Source: Fusobacteriaceae bacterium (GTDB taxonomy: Bacteria > Fusobacteriota > Fusobacteriia > Fusobacteriales > Fusobacteriaceae). From it: a stretch of 14,798 bases of DNA. The notes below the pieces were generated by a model that was not told where the DNA came from, searched no databases, and saw only the letters and a list, made by a program, of their open reading frames with translations. The stretch spans positions 1-14,798 of the forward strand of contig JAFGUR010000048.1 of the NCBI GenBank assembly GCA_016938425.1, written 5' to 3'. The translations under genes were made by a program, and so were the position numbers. Positions 1 to 6,283 of this stretch are shown here, piece by piece. Every line of letters begins with the position of its first letter. Position 1 is the first letter of the stretch.

Positions 1-83
1 ACTAAGTTGTAAATACTTAAATAATTCTTTTTATTAGTTACTTAGTTTTAATAAATTAATTTGAAAATTGATTGGAGGGCATT

Positions 84-1958
84 ATGAGTTTTAGTGGCTT
101 AGAAGTTGGAAAAAGAAGTTTAGATGCACATAAAAGAGGAATGGAAGTAACTGGTCATAATATATCTAGTGCCAATAAAGAAGGTTTTAGTAGACAAAAA
201 GTTGAAATGGAAACTATCACTAATCGACATGAAAAATATGGACAAGTTGGTATAGGAGCAGAGGTAGGAGAAATTAATAGAGCTAGAGATGCTTTTATAG
301 ATGACAGGATGATTAAAGAAAAATCTGCTAATTCCAAATGGGAAATAAGAGATATTAATATAAAAAATATGGAATATATTATAAATGAACCTAGTGATCA
401 AAGTATTAGAAAAGTTTTAGATGAATATTGGGAAGCTATGCAGGATTTGTCTCAAAATCCAGAAGATATGTCAACAAGAGTAAGCCTTAAAGAAAGAGCT
501 GAAGCTTTAACTAACACTATTGGAAGTACTTATGAAAGATTTGAAGCTTTAAGAAATGATTTTGACCAAAATATTGAAGTCCTAGCTAATGATGTAAATT
601 CTATTCTTAGAAGACTTGCTGATATAAATGGCCAAGTTAGAAGAGTTGAATCTGGTGGAGGAAAAGCCAATGACTTAAGGGATGAATTTGATTTATTGAC
701 TGAAAAACTTTCTGAAATAGTTAATGTTAAAGTTAGTAGAAAAGGGGACGAAACGGCAATTTCTATTGGTGGAAGAACTGTTGTTCAAGGGGATACTTAT
801 AAAGAAATGAGTGTTCGTAGAGAAGCTAAAAAAAATGATGGTTTAGCTCAATTATATTGGGATGACATTGATGAACCTGTATTAGTTCAAACAGGTAAAA
901 TGAAAGGTTTCTTAGAATTAAGAGATGATGATGCAGTAAGATACATGAAATACATGGATCAATTGGCTGTTGGATTAATTGATAATACCAATGATGTGAA
1001 TAAAGCTGGATTTGATTTTAGAGGAGTTCCAGGAGGATTATTTTTCGAACCTTTTGAAACATACTCAGAAATAAGAGATATTAATGGTGACAACGAAAAT
1101 GAACTAGGTATTTATAAACTTAGAGGAAACAAAGCTTTAGACGATACAAAAAGACCTTTAAGTATTGTAATGGAAACTGAAACAAAAACTTTAGCTCCCG
1201 ATGGTGTTACAGAAATAATTAATAAAGTTCCGTTTAATGAAAAAGGAAGTTTTGAAATTAATGGAGTTAGAATAGATTATGATACTTCTAAAGATAGTTT
1301 AGAGGAAGTTGCTGAAAAAATTAACAAAAAAAATGTAGGCGTAGTTGCTTCTTTAGATCCAAATAATAGATTTGTTTTAAGAGCTGAAAAAGAAGAAGAT
1401 TATGTAATAAAAACAATTACTCAAAATGAAGGAACATTTTTATATAAAATGGGGATTTTAAAGGAAGGAAGAGCCTTTAATTATCAAAATTTAGATGACT
1501 TAAATAGTTTAACAGAAGATAGAATGGGAAGTCCTCGTGAAAAAGCTGCTTTTAGAATGGCTGTAGCTATAAAAAATGTAGAAAATATCGCTGCTGCAAA
1601 GGGAATAGATACTGATAATGATGGTATCCCAGACAAGCCTAACCCAGTTGGAGATGGAAGTAATGCTCTTAAAATGGCTATGTTAAAATCTGAAAAATCT
1701 ATTGGAAGATTTACTTATGAAGAGTTTTTCAAGTCAATTGTTTCTGATTTAGGGGTAAGTGCTCAAGAAGCCCAAAAATTCTTAGAAAATCAAAATATAC
1801 TTATTAATAATTTAGAACAAAGAAGACAAGCTACAATGGGAGTTTCTTTAGATGAAGAAATGGCTGAAATGCTAAAATTCCAGCATGGATATGATGCTGC
1901 TGCAAGATACATGAAAACAGTTGATGACATGATATCCACTGTAATAGAAAAACTTTAG
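84..1958 (+). CDS. flgK: Flagellar hook-associated protein 1 (FlgK)
   Basis: FlgK is the first hook-filament junction protein; it is exported through the flagellar type III system and polymerises on the distal end of the hook. The N-terminus (residues 2-40, with SGLEVGKRSLDAHKRGMEV and the HNISSANKEGFSRQ motif) is the rod/hook-family N-terminal coil. The last 60 residues (SLDEEMAEMLKFQHGYDAAA, then a TVDDMI-type end) are the matching C-terminal coil, so the protein is complete at 624 aa, somewhat longer than the roughly 550 aa of enterobacterial FlgK. The start is ATG 84 with GGAGGG at 74-79; an in-frame TTG at 72 overlaps that ribosome site and is unlikely. The variable middle carries a DxDxDGxxD loop at residues 509-517, unusual for this family. 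First visible gene of the flagellar operon; its promoter is not clear in the 83 upstream bases. Confidence 0.95.
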   Translation: MSFSGLEVGKRSLDAHKRGMEVTGHNISSANKEGFSRQKVEMETITNRHEKYGQVGIGAEVGEINRARDAFIDDRMIKEKSANSKWEIRDINIKNMEYIINEPSDQSIRKVLDEYWEAMQDLSQNPEDMSTRVSLKERAEALTNTIGSTYERFEALRNDFDQNIEVLANDVNSILRRLADINGQVRRVESGGGKANDLRDEFDLLTEKLSEIVNVKVSRKGDETAISIGGRTVVQGDTYKEMSVRREAKKNDGLAQLYWDDIDEPVLVQTGKMKGFLELRDDDAVRYMKYMDQLAVGLIDNTNDVNKAGFDFRGVPGGLFFEPFETYSEIRDINGDNENELGIYKLRGNKALDDTKRPLSIVMETETKTLAPDGVTEIINKVPFNEKGSFEINGVRIDYDTSKDSLEEVAEKINKKNVGVVASLDPNNRFVLRAEKEEDYVIKTITQNEGTFLYKMGILKEGRAFNYQNLDDLNSLTEDRMGSPREKAAFRMAVAIKNVENIAAAKGIDTDNDGIPDKPNPVGDGSNALKMAMLKSEKSIGRFTYEEFFKSIVSDLGVSAQEAQKFLENQNILINNLEQRRQATMGVSLDEEMAEMLKFQHGYDAAARYMKTVDDMISTVIEKL

Positions 1959-1970
1959 GAGGTGCTGTCT

Positions 1971-2972
1971 GTGAGAGTTACTAATAGAATGATGTCGCAA
2001 AATGTTGTAAATAACATACAAACAAATATGTCCAAACTAGATAAAACAAATGATAAGTTATCAAAAGGAACGAAAATAAGTATGCCCGGAGATGACCCTA
2101 CTGGAGCAGTAAAAACTATGGCATATAAAACAACTCTGAATGAAATAGAAAAATTTACAGCTAACACTCAAAATGCAAAAAACTTTTTAAGCTATACAGA
2201 TGTAGCCCTTGGACAAGTTGGAGATGTAATCCAAAGAATTAGAGAACTTACTGTACAAGCTACTACTGAAACTTATGAACAAACAGCCAGAGACAGTATT
2301 GCTGCTGAAATAAATGAGCTATTAGGACAAATTGTATCAGTTGCTAATAGTAAAATAGGAGATAAATTTATATTTGCTGGATTTAATACCCTTGAAAAAC
2401 CCTTTGAAACAAAAACTGGAAATGAGTTGAAGAAAGAAGCTTCTATTGATCCTTCTTTAACAGACGTTAATGGGAATAAAAGAGAAGGTATAAATGCTGA
2501 AAATATTGTGAAAGTTGAATATACTGGTGATGACGGAAAACTTTTAGCAGAGATAGACAAAGGAATTGTAGTAGAGTATAATGTACCTGGTGCTAGAGTT
2601 TTTACAAATAATGAGCATAATTTAGTTGATTCTATAATTAAATTAAGAGATGAAATATTAAAAGGAAATACGGTAGAAGATAGAATAAATAGTGGAACAA
2701 CTGTAAACAACGAATTAGGAAACTTAGATAAAAATCTTGACATACTAATGAGATATAGAGCAGAAGTTGGGGCTAAAATGAATCGTATGGAAGCTATGGA
2801 ACAAAGACAAAGAGATAATAAAGTAAGTATGACTGATTTATTATCAAAAACTCAAGATACAGATATAACTGAAACTATCAATGACTTAAAAGTTCAAGAA
2901 AGTGTTCAAAGAATGTCTTTATCTGTTGGAGCAAAAGTAATTCAGCCAACACTTGTTGACTTTTTGAAATAA
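1971..2972 (+). CDS. flgL: Flagellar hook-associated protein 3 (FlgL)
   Basis: FlgL is the second hook-filament junction protein, sitting between FlgK and the flagellin filament. The N-terminus from the GTG at 1971 reads MRVTNRMMSQNVVNN, followed by LDKTNDKLSKGTKISMPGDDP, the flagellin-like D0/D1 helix with the family's SDDP-type turn. The C-terminus (QRMSLSVGAKVIQPTLVDFL) is the matching C-terminal flagellin helix. Length is 333 aa, a little over the usual 300. GTG 1971 is preferred over the in-frame GTG at 1962 because AGGAGG lies at 1957-1962, eight bases before 1971, and because family members begin MRVTxxMM. The ribosome site overlaps the flgK stop codon (1956-1958), which suggests translational coupling with flgK. 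Confidence 0.95.
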   Translation: MRVTNRMMSQNVVNNIQTNMSKLDKTNDKLSKGTKISMPGDDPTGAVKTMAYKTTLNEIEKFTANTQNAKNFLSYTDVALGQVGDVIQRIRELTVQATTETYEQTARDSIAAEINELLGQIVSVANSKIGDKFIFAGFNTLEKPFETKTGNELKKEASIDPSLTDVNGNKREGINAENIVKVEYTGDDGKLLAEIDKGIVVEYNVPGARVFTNNEHNLVDSIIKLRDEILKGNTVEDRINSGTTVNNELGNLDKNLDILMRYRAEVGAKMNRMEAMEQRQRDNKVSMTDLLSKTQDTDITETINDLKVQESVQRMSLSVGAKVIQPTLVDFLK

Positions 2973-2990
2973 AAAATTTAGGAGGCTATT

Positions 2991-3560
2991 ATGAGTGTTA
3001 AGTTAAATATTACAACAGACAATAGCAATATTTTAATTGATAAAACTGAGCCTCAAATGGAAATTTCTGGACAACAGGCACAAATGACTCTTGAAAAACA
3101 AGAAGGAAATTTTAAAATTCATCAGAAAGCTGATACTTTAGAGATTAATAGTTACAACGCTTTTAAACAATTGAATAGTTATAGGCCACAAGATTTAATG
3201 GTTAAAATGAAGCAAAAAGCTGAACAGGAAACTTCAAAAGGAATAAGTAGATATGTTACTGATGGAGAAGCTATGATGAAAATTGAAAATAAAGGAAATC
3301 CCATAGCAAAAATAGCTGAAGATCACGGATATATAAATAGTAATACATCTTTAAACATTGAACATTTTCCAAAAGAACCTGTAGAAATTAACGTTAAAGA
3401 AGGGTATTTTCAAGTAGAATCTAACCCAGATGTTATAACTCCAGTAGTACAGAAAAATTTAAATATACAAGTAGAACCAGGAGGAGTTTATACAACCGTA
3501 GACAAAATCCCTAAGGTTAACATAGAAGTAGTTGGAGAAATTTTAGATAGTAAAGCTTAG
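2991..3560 (+). CDS. yviE: YviE/DUF6470 family flagellar-locus protein
   Basis: This 189-aa soluble protein has no signal peptide or membrane segment. Its position between flgL and fliW is that of Bacillus subtilis yviE, and the sequence has the repetitive feel of that family (DUF6470): several short segments of the type KLNITT, PQMEISGQQAQMTLEKQEG and KIHQKADTLEIN near the N-terminus. These are alternating beta-like strands ending in acidic or Gln residues, followed by a mixed helical middle (residues 50-120) and a further beta-rich tail. The biochemical role of the family is not established as far as I know; genomic context ties it to flagellar filament assembly or flagellin regulation. Start ATG 2991 has AGGAGG at 2980-2985. 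Family assignment rests mainly on context plus the N-terminal pattern. Confidence 0.75.
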   Translation: MSVKLNITTDNSNILIDKTEPQMEISGQQAQMTLEKQEGNFKIHQKADTLEINSYNAFKQLNSYRPQDLMVKMKQKAEQETSKGISRYVTDGEAMMKIENKGNPIAKIAEDHGYINSNTSLNIEHFPKEPVEINVKEGYFQVESNPDVITPVVQKNLNIQVEPGGVYTTVDKIPKVNIEVVGEILDSKA

Positions 3561-3568
3561 GAGGTAAA

Positions 3569-4012
3569 ATGAAGCTTAATACAAGCAGATTTGGTGAAAT
3601 TGACATAACTGAAGAGGAAATTATAACTTTTTCAGAAGGTTTATTTGGTTTTGAAGAATATAAAAAATACGTTATTTTTCAAATGGAAGAAGGAAATCCA
3701 CTTATGTGGATGCAATCGATAGAAGAAGGTAGTCTTGCGTTTATTATTATTAGACCCTTTGAGTTTAATCCAAAATATTCTTTACAACTTTCTGATGGAG
3801 ATGTTGAGGATTTAGGATTAACTTCTCCTGACGATTCTGATATTTTTGCAATTGTTGTAGTACCAGAAGACCCCTCAAAGATGACAGCAAATTTACAAGG
3901 CCCTATAGTTATAAATAGGATTTTAAAAAAAGGAAAACAAGTTATATCAACTAGTCCAAAACACAAATTGAAACATTTCATTTTAGATGAAATGAAAGTC
4001 AATTTTGGTTAG
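3569..4012 (+). CDS. fliW: Flagellar assembly factor FliW
   Basis: FliW is a small cytoplasmic protein that binds flagellin and, alternatively, CsrA, so that CsrA repression of flagellin translation is relieved when flagellin has been exported (established in B. subtilis). The 147-aa product has the family pattern: an N-terminal strand pair with TSRFGEIDITEEEIITFSEG, the conserved GLFGFEEYKKYVIF, a middle segment PLMWMQSIEEGSLAFIIIRP, and a C-terminal LQGPIVINRILKKGKQV region. The length is typical. ATG 3569 is served by AGGAGG at 3559-3564, which is partly inside the yviE stop codon (3558-3560). It lies directly ahead of csrA, the usual partner arrangement. Confidence 0.95.
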   Translation: MKLNTSRFGEIDITEEEIITFSEGLFGFEEYKKYVIFQMEEGNPLMWMQSIEEGSLAFIIIRPFEFNPKYSLQLSDGDVEDLGLTSPDDSDIFAIVVVPEDPSKMTANLQGPIVINRILKKGKQVISTSPKHKLKHFILDEMKVNFG

Positions 4013-4021
4013 GGGGTATAA

Positions 4022-4258
4022 ATGCTAGTATTATCGAGAAAAAAGAATGAAAGTATAATGATAGGTGACGATATTGAAATTGTTGTTGTTGAAATAAAAG
4101 GGGATCAAGTTAAATTAGGTGTCAAAGCACCTAAAAATATTACTGTACATAGAGCTGAAGTTTATGAAGAAATTCAACAAGAAAATAAAAAAGCTTCTAG
4201 TGTACCAAAACAAATAACTGGATTAGGAAGTTTATTCAGTCAATTCAAGAAAAAATAG
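4022..4258 (+). CDS. csrA: Carbon storage regulator / translational repressor CsrA
   Basis: CsrA is a dimeric RNA-binding protein that blocks ribosome sites of target mRNAs at GGA-containing hairpins; in flagellated Gram-positives the main target is flagellin mRNA, with FliW as antagonist. The 78-aa sequence starts MLVLSRKKNESIMIGDDIEI and keeps the RNA-binding residues L4 and R6 of the first strand and V42-H43-R44 of the last strand (ITVHRAEVYEEI). A C-terminal extension (residues 50-78, ending GSLFSQFKKK) is longer than the enterobacterial tail and fits the FliW-responsive type, in which this tail helps contact FliW (inference). The ribosome site is AGGGGG at 4011-4016, overlapping the fliW stop. 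Last gene of the flagellar operon, followed at once by a terminator; no flagellin gene follows. Confidence 0.97.
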   Translation: MLVLSRKKNESIMIGDDIEIVVVEIKGDQVKLGVKAPKNITVHRAEVYEEIQQENKKASSVPKQITGLGSLFSQFKKK

Positions 4259-4260
4259 AT

Positions 4261-4286
4261 AATTGGAGATTTTTCTCCAATTTTTT
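4261..4286 (+). terminator. Intrinsic terminator after csrA
   Basis: A perfect 9-bp stem, AATTGGAGA (4261-4269) with TCTCCAATT (4274-4282), closes a TTTT loop and runs into further T residues through 4286. It begins two bases after the csrA stop and ends the flagellar operon. Confidence 0.9.
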
Positions 4287-4340
4287 ATGTTTATAGGAAA
4301 GACTTAAGAATCCCTTTCTCACTTATATTTACAACATAAA

Positions 4341-4358
4341 ATTTAGCTAGTTGCAAAA
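4341..4358. repeat. Left terminal inverted repeat
   Basis: ATTTAGCTAGTTGCAAAA matches the reverse complement of 4584-4601 at 17 of 18 positions. It is preceded directly by ATAAA. Confidence 0.65.
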
Positions 4359-4534
4359 CTAAAAAAATATATGTACACAGTTAAAAATAATACAAATAAG
4401 ATTTTTATTGATTTTAATGAGACTTAGACTTTTAAGTCTTTAGTCGAATTATGAAGTGGCGAGGATACTTCCTTGCTGTGGGCTCTGGCTCCGCCCCGAC
4501 TCCCCCTCTTTTTTCCCACCGAAGGTGGGAAGGA

Positions 4535-4563
4535 TTACATAAAAAACTACGTTTTTTATGTAA
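4535..4563. repeat. Perfect 13-bp hairpin inside the MITE-like element
   Basis: TTACATAAAAAAC (4535-4547) and GTTTTTTATGTAA (4551-4563) pair without mismatch around a TAC loop. A neighbouring stem, TTCCCACC (4513-4520) with GGTGGGAA (4524-4531) and a GAA loop, sits just upstream. Confidence 0.8.
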
Positions 4564-4583
4564 GTAAAATAAAGGTGTTAGAA

Positions 4584-4601
4584 TTTTGCAACGAGCTAAA
4601 T
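4584..4601. repeat. Right terminal inverted repeat
   Basis: TTTTGCAACGAGCTAAAT is the inverted partner of 4341-4358. It is followed directly by ATAAA and ends 23 bases before the acyltransferase start codon, so the element abuts that gene's ribosome site. Confidence 0.65.
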
Positions 4602-4624
4602 ATAAAATTAATTTGGAGTTATCA

Positions 4625-5644
4625 ATGAAAAATAATAGTTTAAATCAAATAAAATTTATAGCCAGTATTTTTGTAGTTTTTATACATACCAGCTTCTTTA
4701 AAAACTATAATAAATTAGGATACATCTTTGACTTTATAATTGACAGTACCGCCAGATTTGGTGTGCCAATTTTTTTTGCAATTTCAGGATATTTTTTATA
4801 CGAAAAATTTAAGAAAAATCAATTCATGTACTATTTAAATTATGTAAAGAAAATACTATTTCTTCATTTATGGGTAGGATTGTCGTATAAAATTTTTACT
4901 TATTTTGACGTACTTTTAAACAATGGTAAATTACCATCAAATTTTTTCAATTTCCATACTTTTACAAAACAACTTTTTTCATATGGCTTATATCTCCACC
5001 TATGGTTTTTACCTGCTTTGGTAATTGCTGTTAGTTTATTATTTATTTTTAAAGTTTTTCATTTAGAAGAACTGGGTATTCTTATTGCATTGATATTGCA
5101 CATTTTGAGTATGTTTGGAAGTGGTGAAATTTATGTTACTGCTCACTCTATCCCAATGCGATTTCTTCCTAGAACTGGAATAACTATAGGATTTTTTTAT
5201 GTTAGTTTAGGCTATATAATTTCTAAATATGGAATTAATGAAAAAATAAACTTTAGTAAACGTAAATTCACTTTAATTATTTCTAGTTTATTTTTAATTC
5301 AATTAATAGAACGTTCTTATTTTGTAATTAAATATAAAGCATCTCAAGGTAGCAATTATTTTACAACAACAATATTTTTAGTTTTTTTTATTCTTATTTT
5401 TGCTTTGAACTATATCGATTTATTTCCTCGATTGAACAAAGTTTCAAGCTACTCTCTTGAAATATATTTATGGCATCCTTTAATAATGACTATTTTACAC
5501 AAAATATTAATGGATTATCTTCCTGAAAATGGCTTTATATATAACTTAATATTTACTCCTCTTGTTGTCTTTACAATACTTTTTATTTTTGAAATAGTTA
5601 AATTTTCAAAAAAGAGTCTTGACAACTATCACAAAAAATTATAA
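4625..5644 (+). CDS. Acyltransferase family 3 integral membrane protein
   Basis: This 339-aa protein is almost wholly hydrophobic, with about ten predicted membrane segments, as in the acyltransferase-3 (OafB/WecH/NodX-type) family that O-acetylates or otherwise acylates cell-surface glycans. Family signatures are the first-helix histidine (residue 21 in FVVFIHTSFF), the R44-containing RFGVPIFFAISGYFLY segment, LHLWFLPALV near residues 124-132, and the C-terminal SYSLEIYLWHPLIM. The substrate cannot be read from sequence. ATG 4625 is chosen because GGAG lies at 4615-4618; an in-frame TTG at 4586 falls inside the inverted repeat of the adjacent element and would add 13 residues without a ribosome site. 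No convincing promoter is seen upstream. It may modify surface polysaccharide or glycosylated surface proteins; any flagellar link is only positional. Confidence 0.88.
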   Translation: MKNNSLNQIKFIASIFVVFIHTSFFKNYNKLGYIFDFIIDSTARFGVPIFFAISGYFLYEKFKKNQFMYYLNYVKKILFLHLWVGLSYKIFTYFDVLLNNGKLPSNFFNFHTFTKQLFSYGLYLHLWFLPALVIAVSLLFIFKVFHLEELGILIALILHILSMFGSGEIYVTAHSIPMRFLPRTGITIGFFYVSLGYIISKYGINEKINFSKRKFTLIISSLFLIQLIERSYFVIKYKASQGSNYFTTTIFLVFFILIFALNYIDLFPRLNKVSSYSLEIYLWHPLIMTILHKILMDYLPENGFIYNLIFTPLVVFTILFIFEIVKFSKKSLDNYHKKL

Positions 5645-5647
5645 AAA
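5619..5647 (+). promoter_or_regulatory. Candidate housekeeping promoter for the small heat-shock gene
   Basis: TTGACA (5619-5624), 17 bases, then TAAAAA (5642-5647; four of six consensus positions). The -35 box lies inside the 3' end of the acyltransferase gene. It would start transcription near 5654, immediately before a 12-bp palindrome. Confidence 0.5.
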
Positions 5648-5659
5648 ATATTAGGAAGA

Positions 5660-5671
5660 AATTGCGCAATT
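5660..5671. repeat. 12-bp palindrome AATTGCGCAATT, candidate operator
   Basis: A perfect palindrome with a GC core in AT-rich DNA, located just downstream of the predicted start of transcription and ahead of the AAAAAGGAG ribosome site of the heat-shock gene. The position suits repressor binding. It is too short in stem, and its T-run too weak, to be a good terminator. Confidence 0.4.
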
Positions 5672-5703
5672 CTTTTCAATTACATTAAAAAGGAGTTGAT
5701 ATT

Positions 5704-6237
5704 ATGGAGTTTTTTAAAAGCAAAACTTTTATATTAATTATTGTTTTAATTTTAATTGGAGCAGGTATTTACGGTGCTGTATCATACAAAAATAATGAAA
5801 ATAATAAACAAAAACTATTAGTAAAAGTTGTAGATCCTTTTGAATATTTTGATACTGTTTCTGAAAGATTTTTTGATGATTCTTTCTTTAAAGAGATTAA
5901 TCAATCTAATAATGTCAAAACATTTATTGTTGACATAAAAGAAGAGAAAGATAAATATATTTTAGAAGCACAGCTCCCTGCAATATCAAAAGAAGAAGTA
6001 CAATTAAAATATGAAAATAATAATTTTATGATCTCTGTAGAAAGAAAAAAATCTCTTGAAGAAAATAAAGATAAGTATCTTAAAAAAGAAAGTTCTTATT
6101 CCTCAATGGCTCGTGTCTTTTATATTCCTAATATAAAAGAACAAGAAATAAAAGCTAAAATGAAAGATGGTATTTTAACTGTTAATTTACCAAAAGGAAA
6201 CGAGAAAAAAACTACTCAAAATATAGTTATTGAATAG
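5704..6237 (+). CDS. Membrane-anchored small heat-shock protein (Hsp20/alpha-crystallin family)
   Basis: The 177-aa product has an N-terminal membrane segment (about residues 9-28, a run of I, L and V) after KSK, a polar linker (29-75), then an alpha-crystallin domain (about 76-164). The domain starts FIVDIKEEKDKYILEAQLP and ends with the family hallmark AKMKDGILTVNLPKG. The C-terminal tail ends with I174-V-I176, an IxI-type motif that in soluble family members docks into neighbouring subunits. Small heat-shock proteins are ATP-independent holdases; most bacterial ones are cytoplasmic, so the anchor is unusual. No lipobox cysteine is present, so a signal-anchor is more likely than a lipoprotein. 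The charge pattern (lysines on both sides) leaves topology open. ATG 5704 has AAGGAG at 5690-5695. It is separated from ribBA by a shared terminator. Confidence 0.85.
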   Translation: MEFFKSKTFILIIVLILIGAGIYGAVSYKNNENNKQKLLVKVVDPFEYFDTVSERFFDDSFFKEINQSNNVKTFIVDIKEEKDKYILEAQLPAISKEEVQLKYENNNFMISVERKKSLEENKDKYLKKESSYSSMARVFYIPNIKEQEIKAKMKDGILTVNLPKGNEKKTTQNIVIE

Positions 6238-6250
6238 CCAAGTTAAACAA

Positions 6251-6276
6251 AAGGAGAAATTTTAAAATTTCTCCTT
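6251..6276. terminator. Bidirectional terminator between convergent genes
   Basis: A perfect 26-base palindrome (13-base half AAGGAGAAATTTT) lies between the stop codons of the heat-shock gene (+) and ribBA (-). The T-rich follow-on is better on the minus strand (TTGTTT), so it probably ends the rib operon strongly and the heat-shock transcript more weakly. Confidence 0.75.
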
Positions 6277-6283
6277 CTGCTTA

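Larger units (their letters stand above)
4341..4601. mobile_element. MITE-like 261-bp element with terminal inverted repeats
   Basis: The ends are an 18-bp inverted repeat with one mismatch (ATTTAGCTAGTTGCAAAA at 4341-4358; the complement at 4584-4601). The element is flanked exactly by ATAAA on both sides (4336-4340 and 4602-4606), which could be a 5-bp target duplication, though in AT-rich DNA that is weak evidence. Inside there is no plausible gene but at least four stem-loops: 4421-4445, 4459-4476, 4513-4531 and 4535-4563, plus a GC-rich core around 4454-4508 that stands out from the surroundings. These traits fit a non-autonomous miniature element mobilised by a transposase elsewhere. 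Alternatives are a decayed insertion sequence end or a structured RNA gene that happens to lie between repeats. Confidence 0.55.

Noticed and set aside
72..83. TTG start extending FlgK by four residues
   Set aside because: It overlaps the GGAGGG that serves ATG 84, and FlgK proteins begin at the MSFSGLE-type Met.
1..83. Flagellar (sigma-28-type) or housekeeping promoter for flgK
   Set aside because: No acceptable -35/-10 pair in this short leader; the operon may begin beyond the left edge.
1962..1970. GTG start extending FlgL by three residues
   Set aside because: It lies in the ribosome site itself; GTG 1971 gives the family-typical MRVTNRMM start with eight-base spacing.
2273..2743. 156-codon open frame antisense to flgL
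   Set aside because: Chance frame in AT-rich DNA, opposite a clear FlgL sequence; no ribosome site.
4586..4624. TTG start extending the acyltransferase by 13 residues
   Set aside because: It lies inside the terminal inverted repeat and lacks a ribosome site, while ATG 4625 has GGAG at good spacing.
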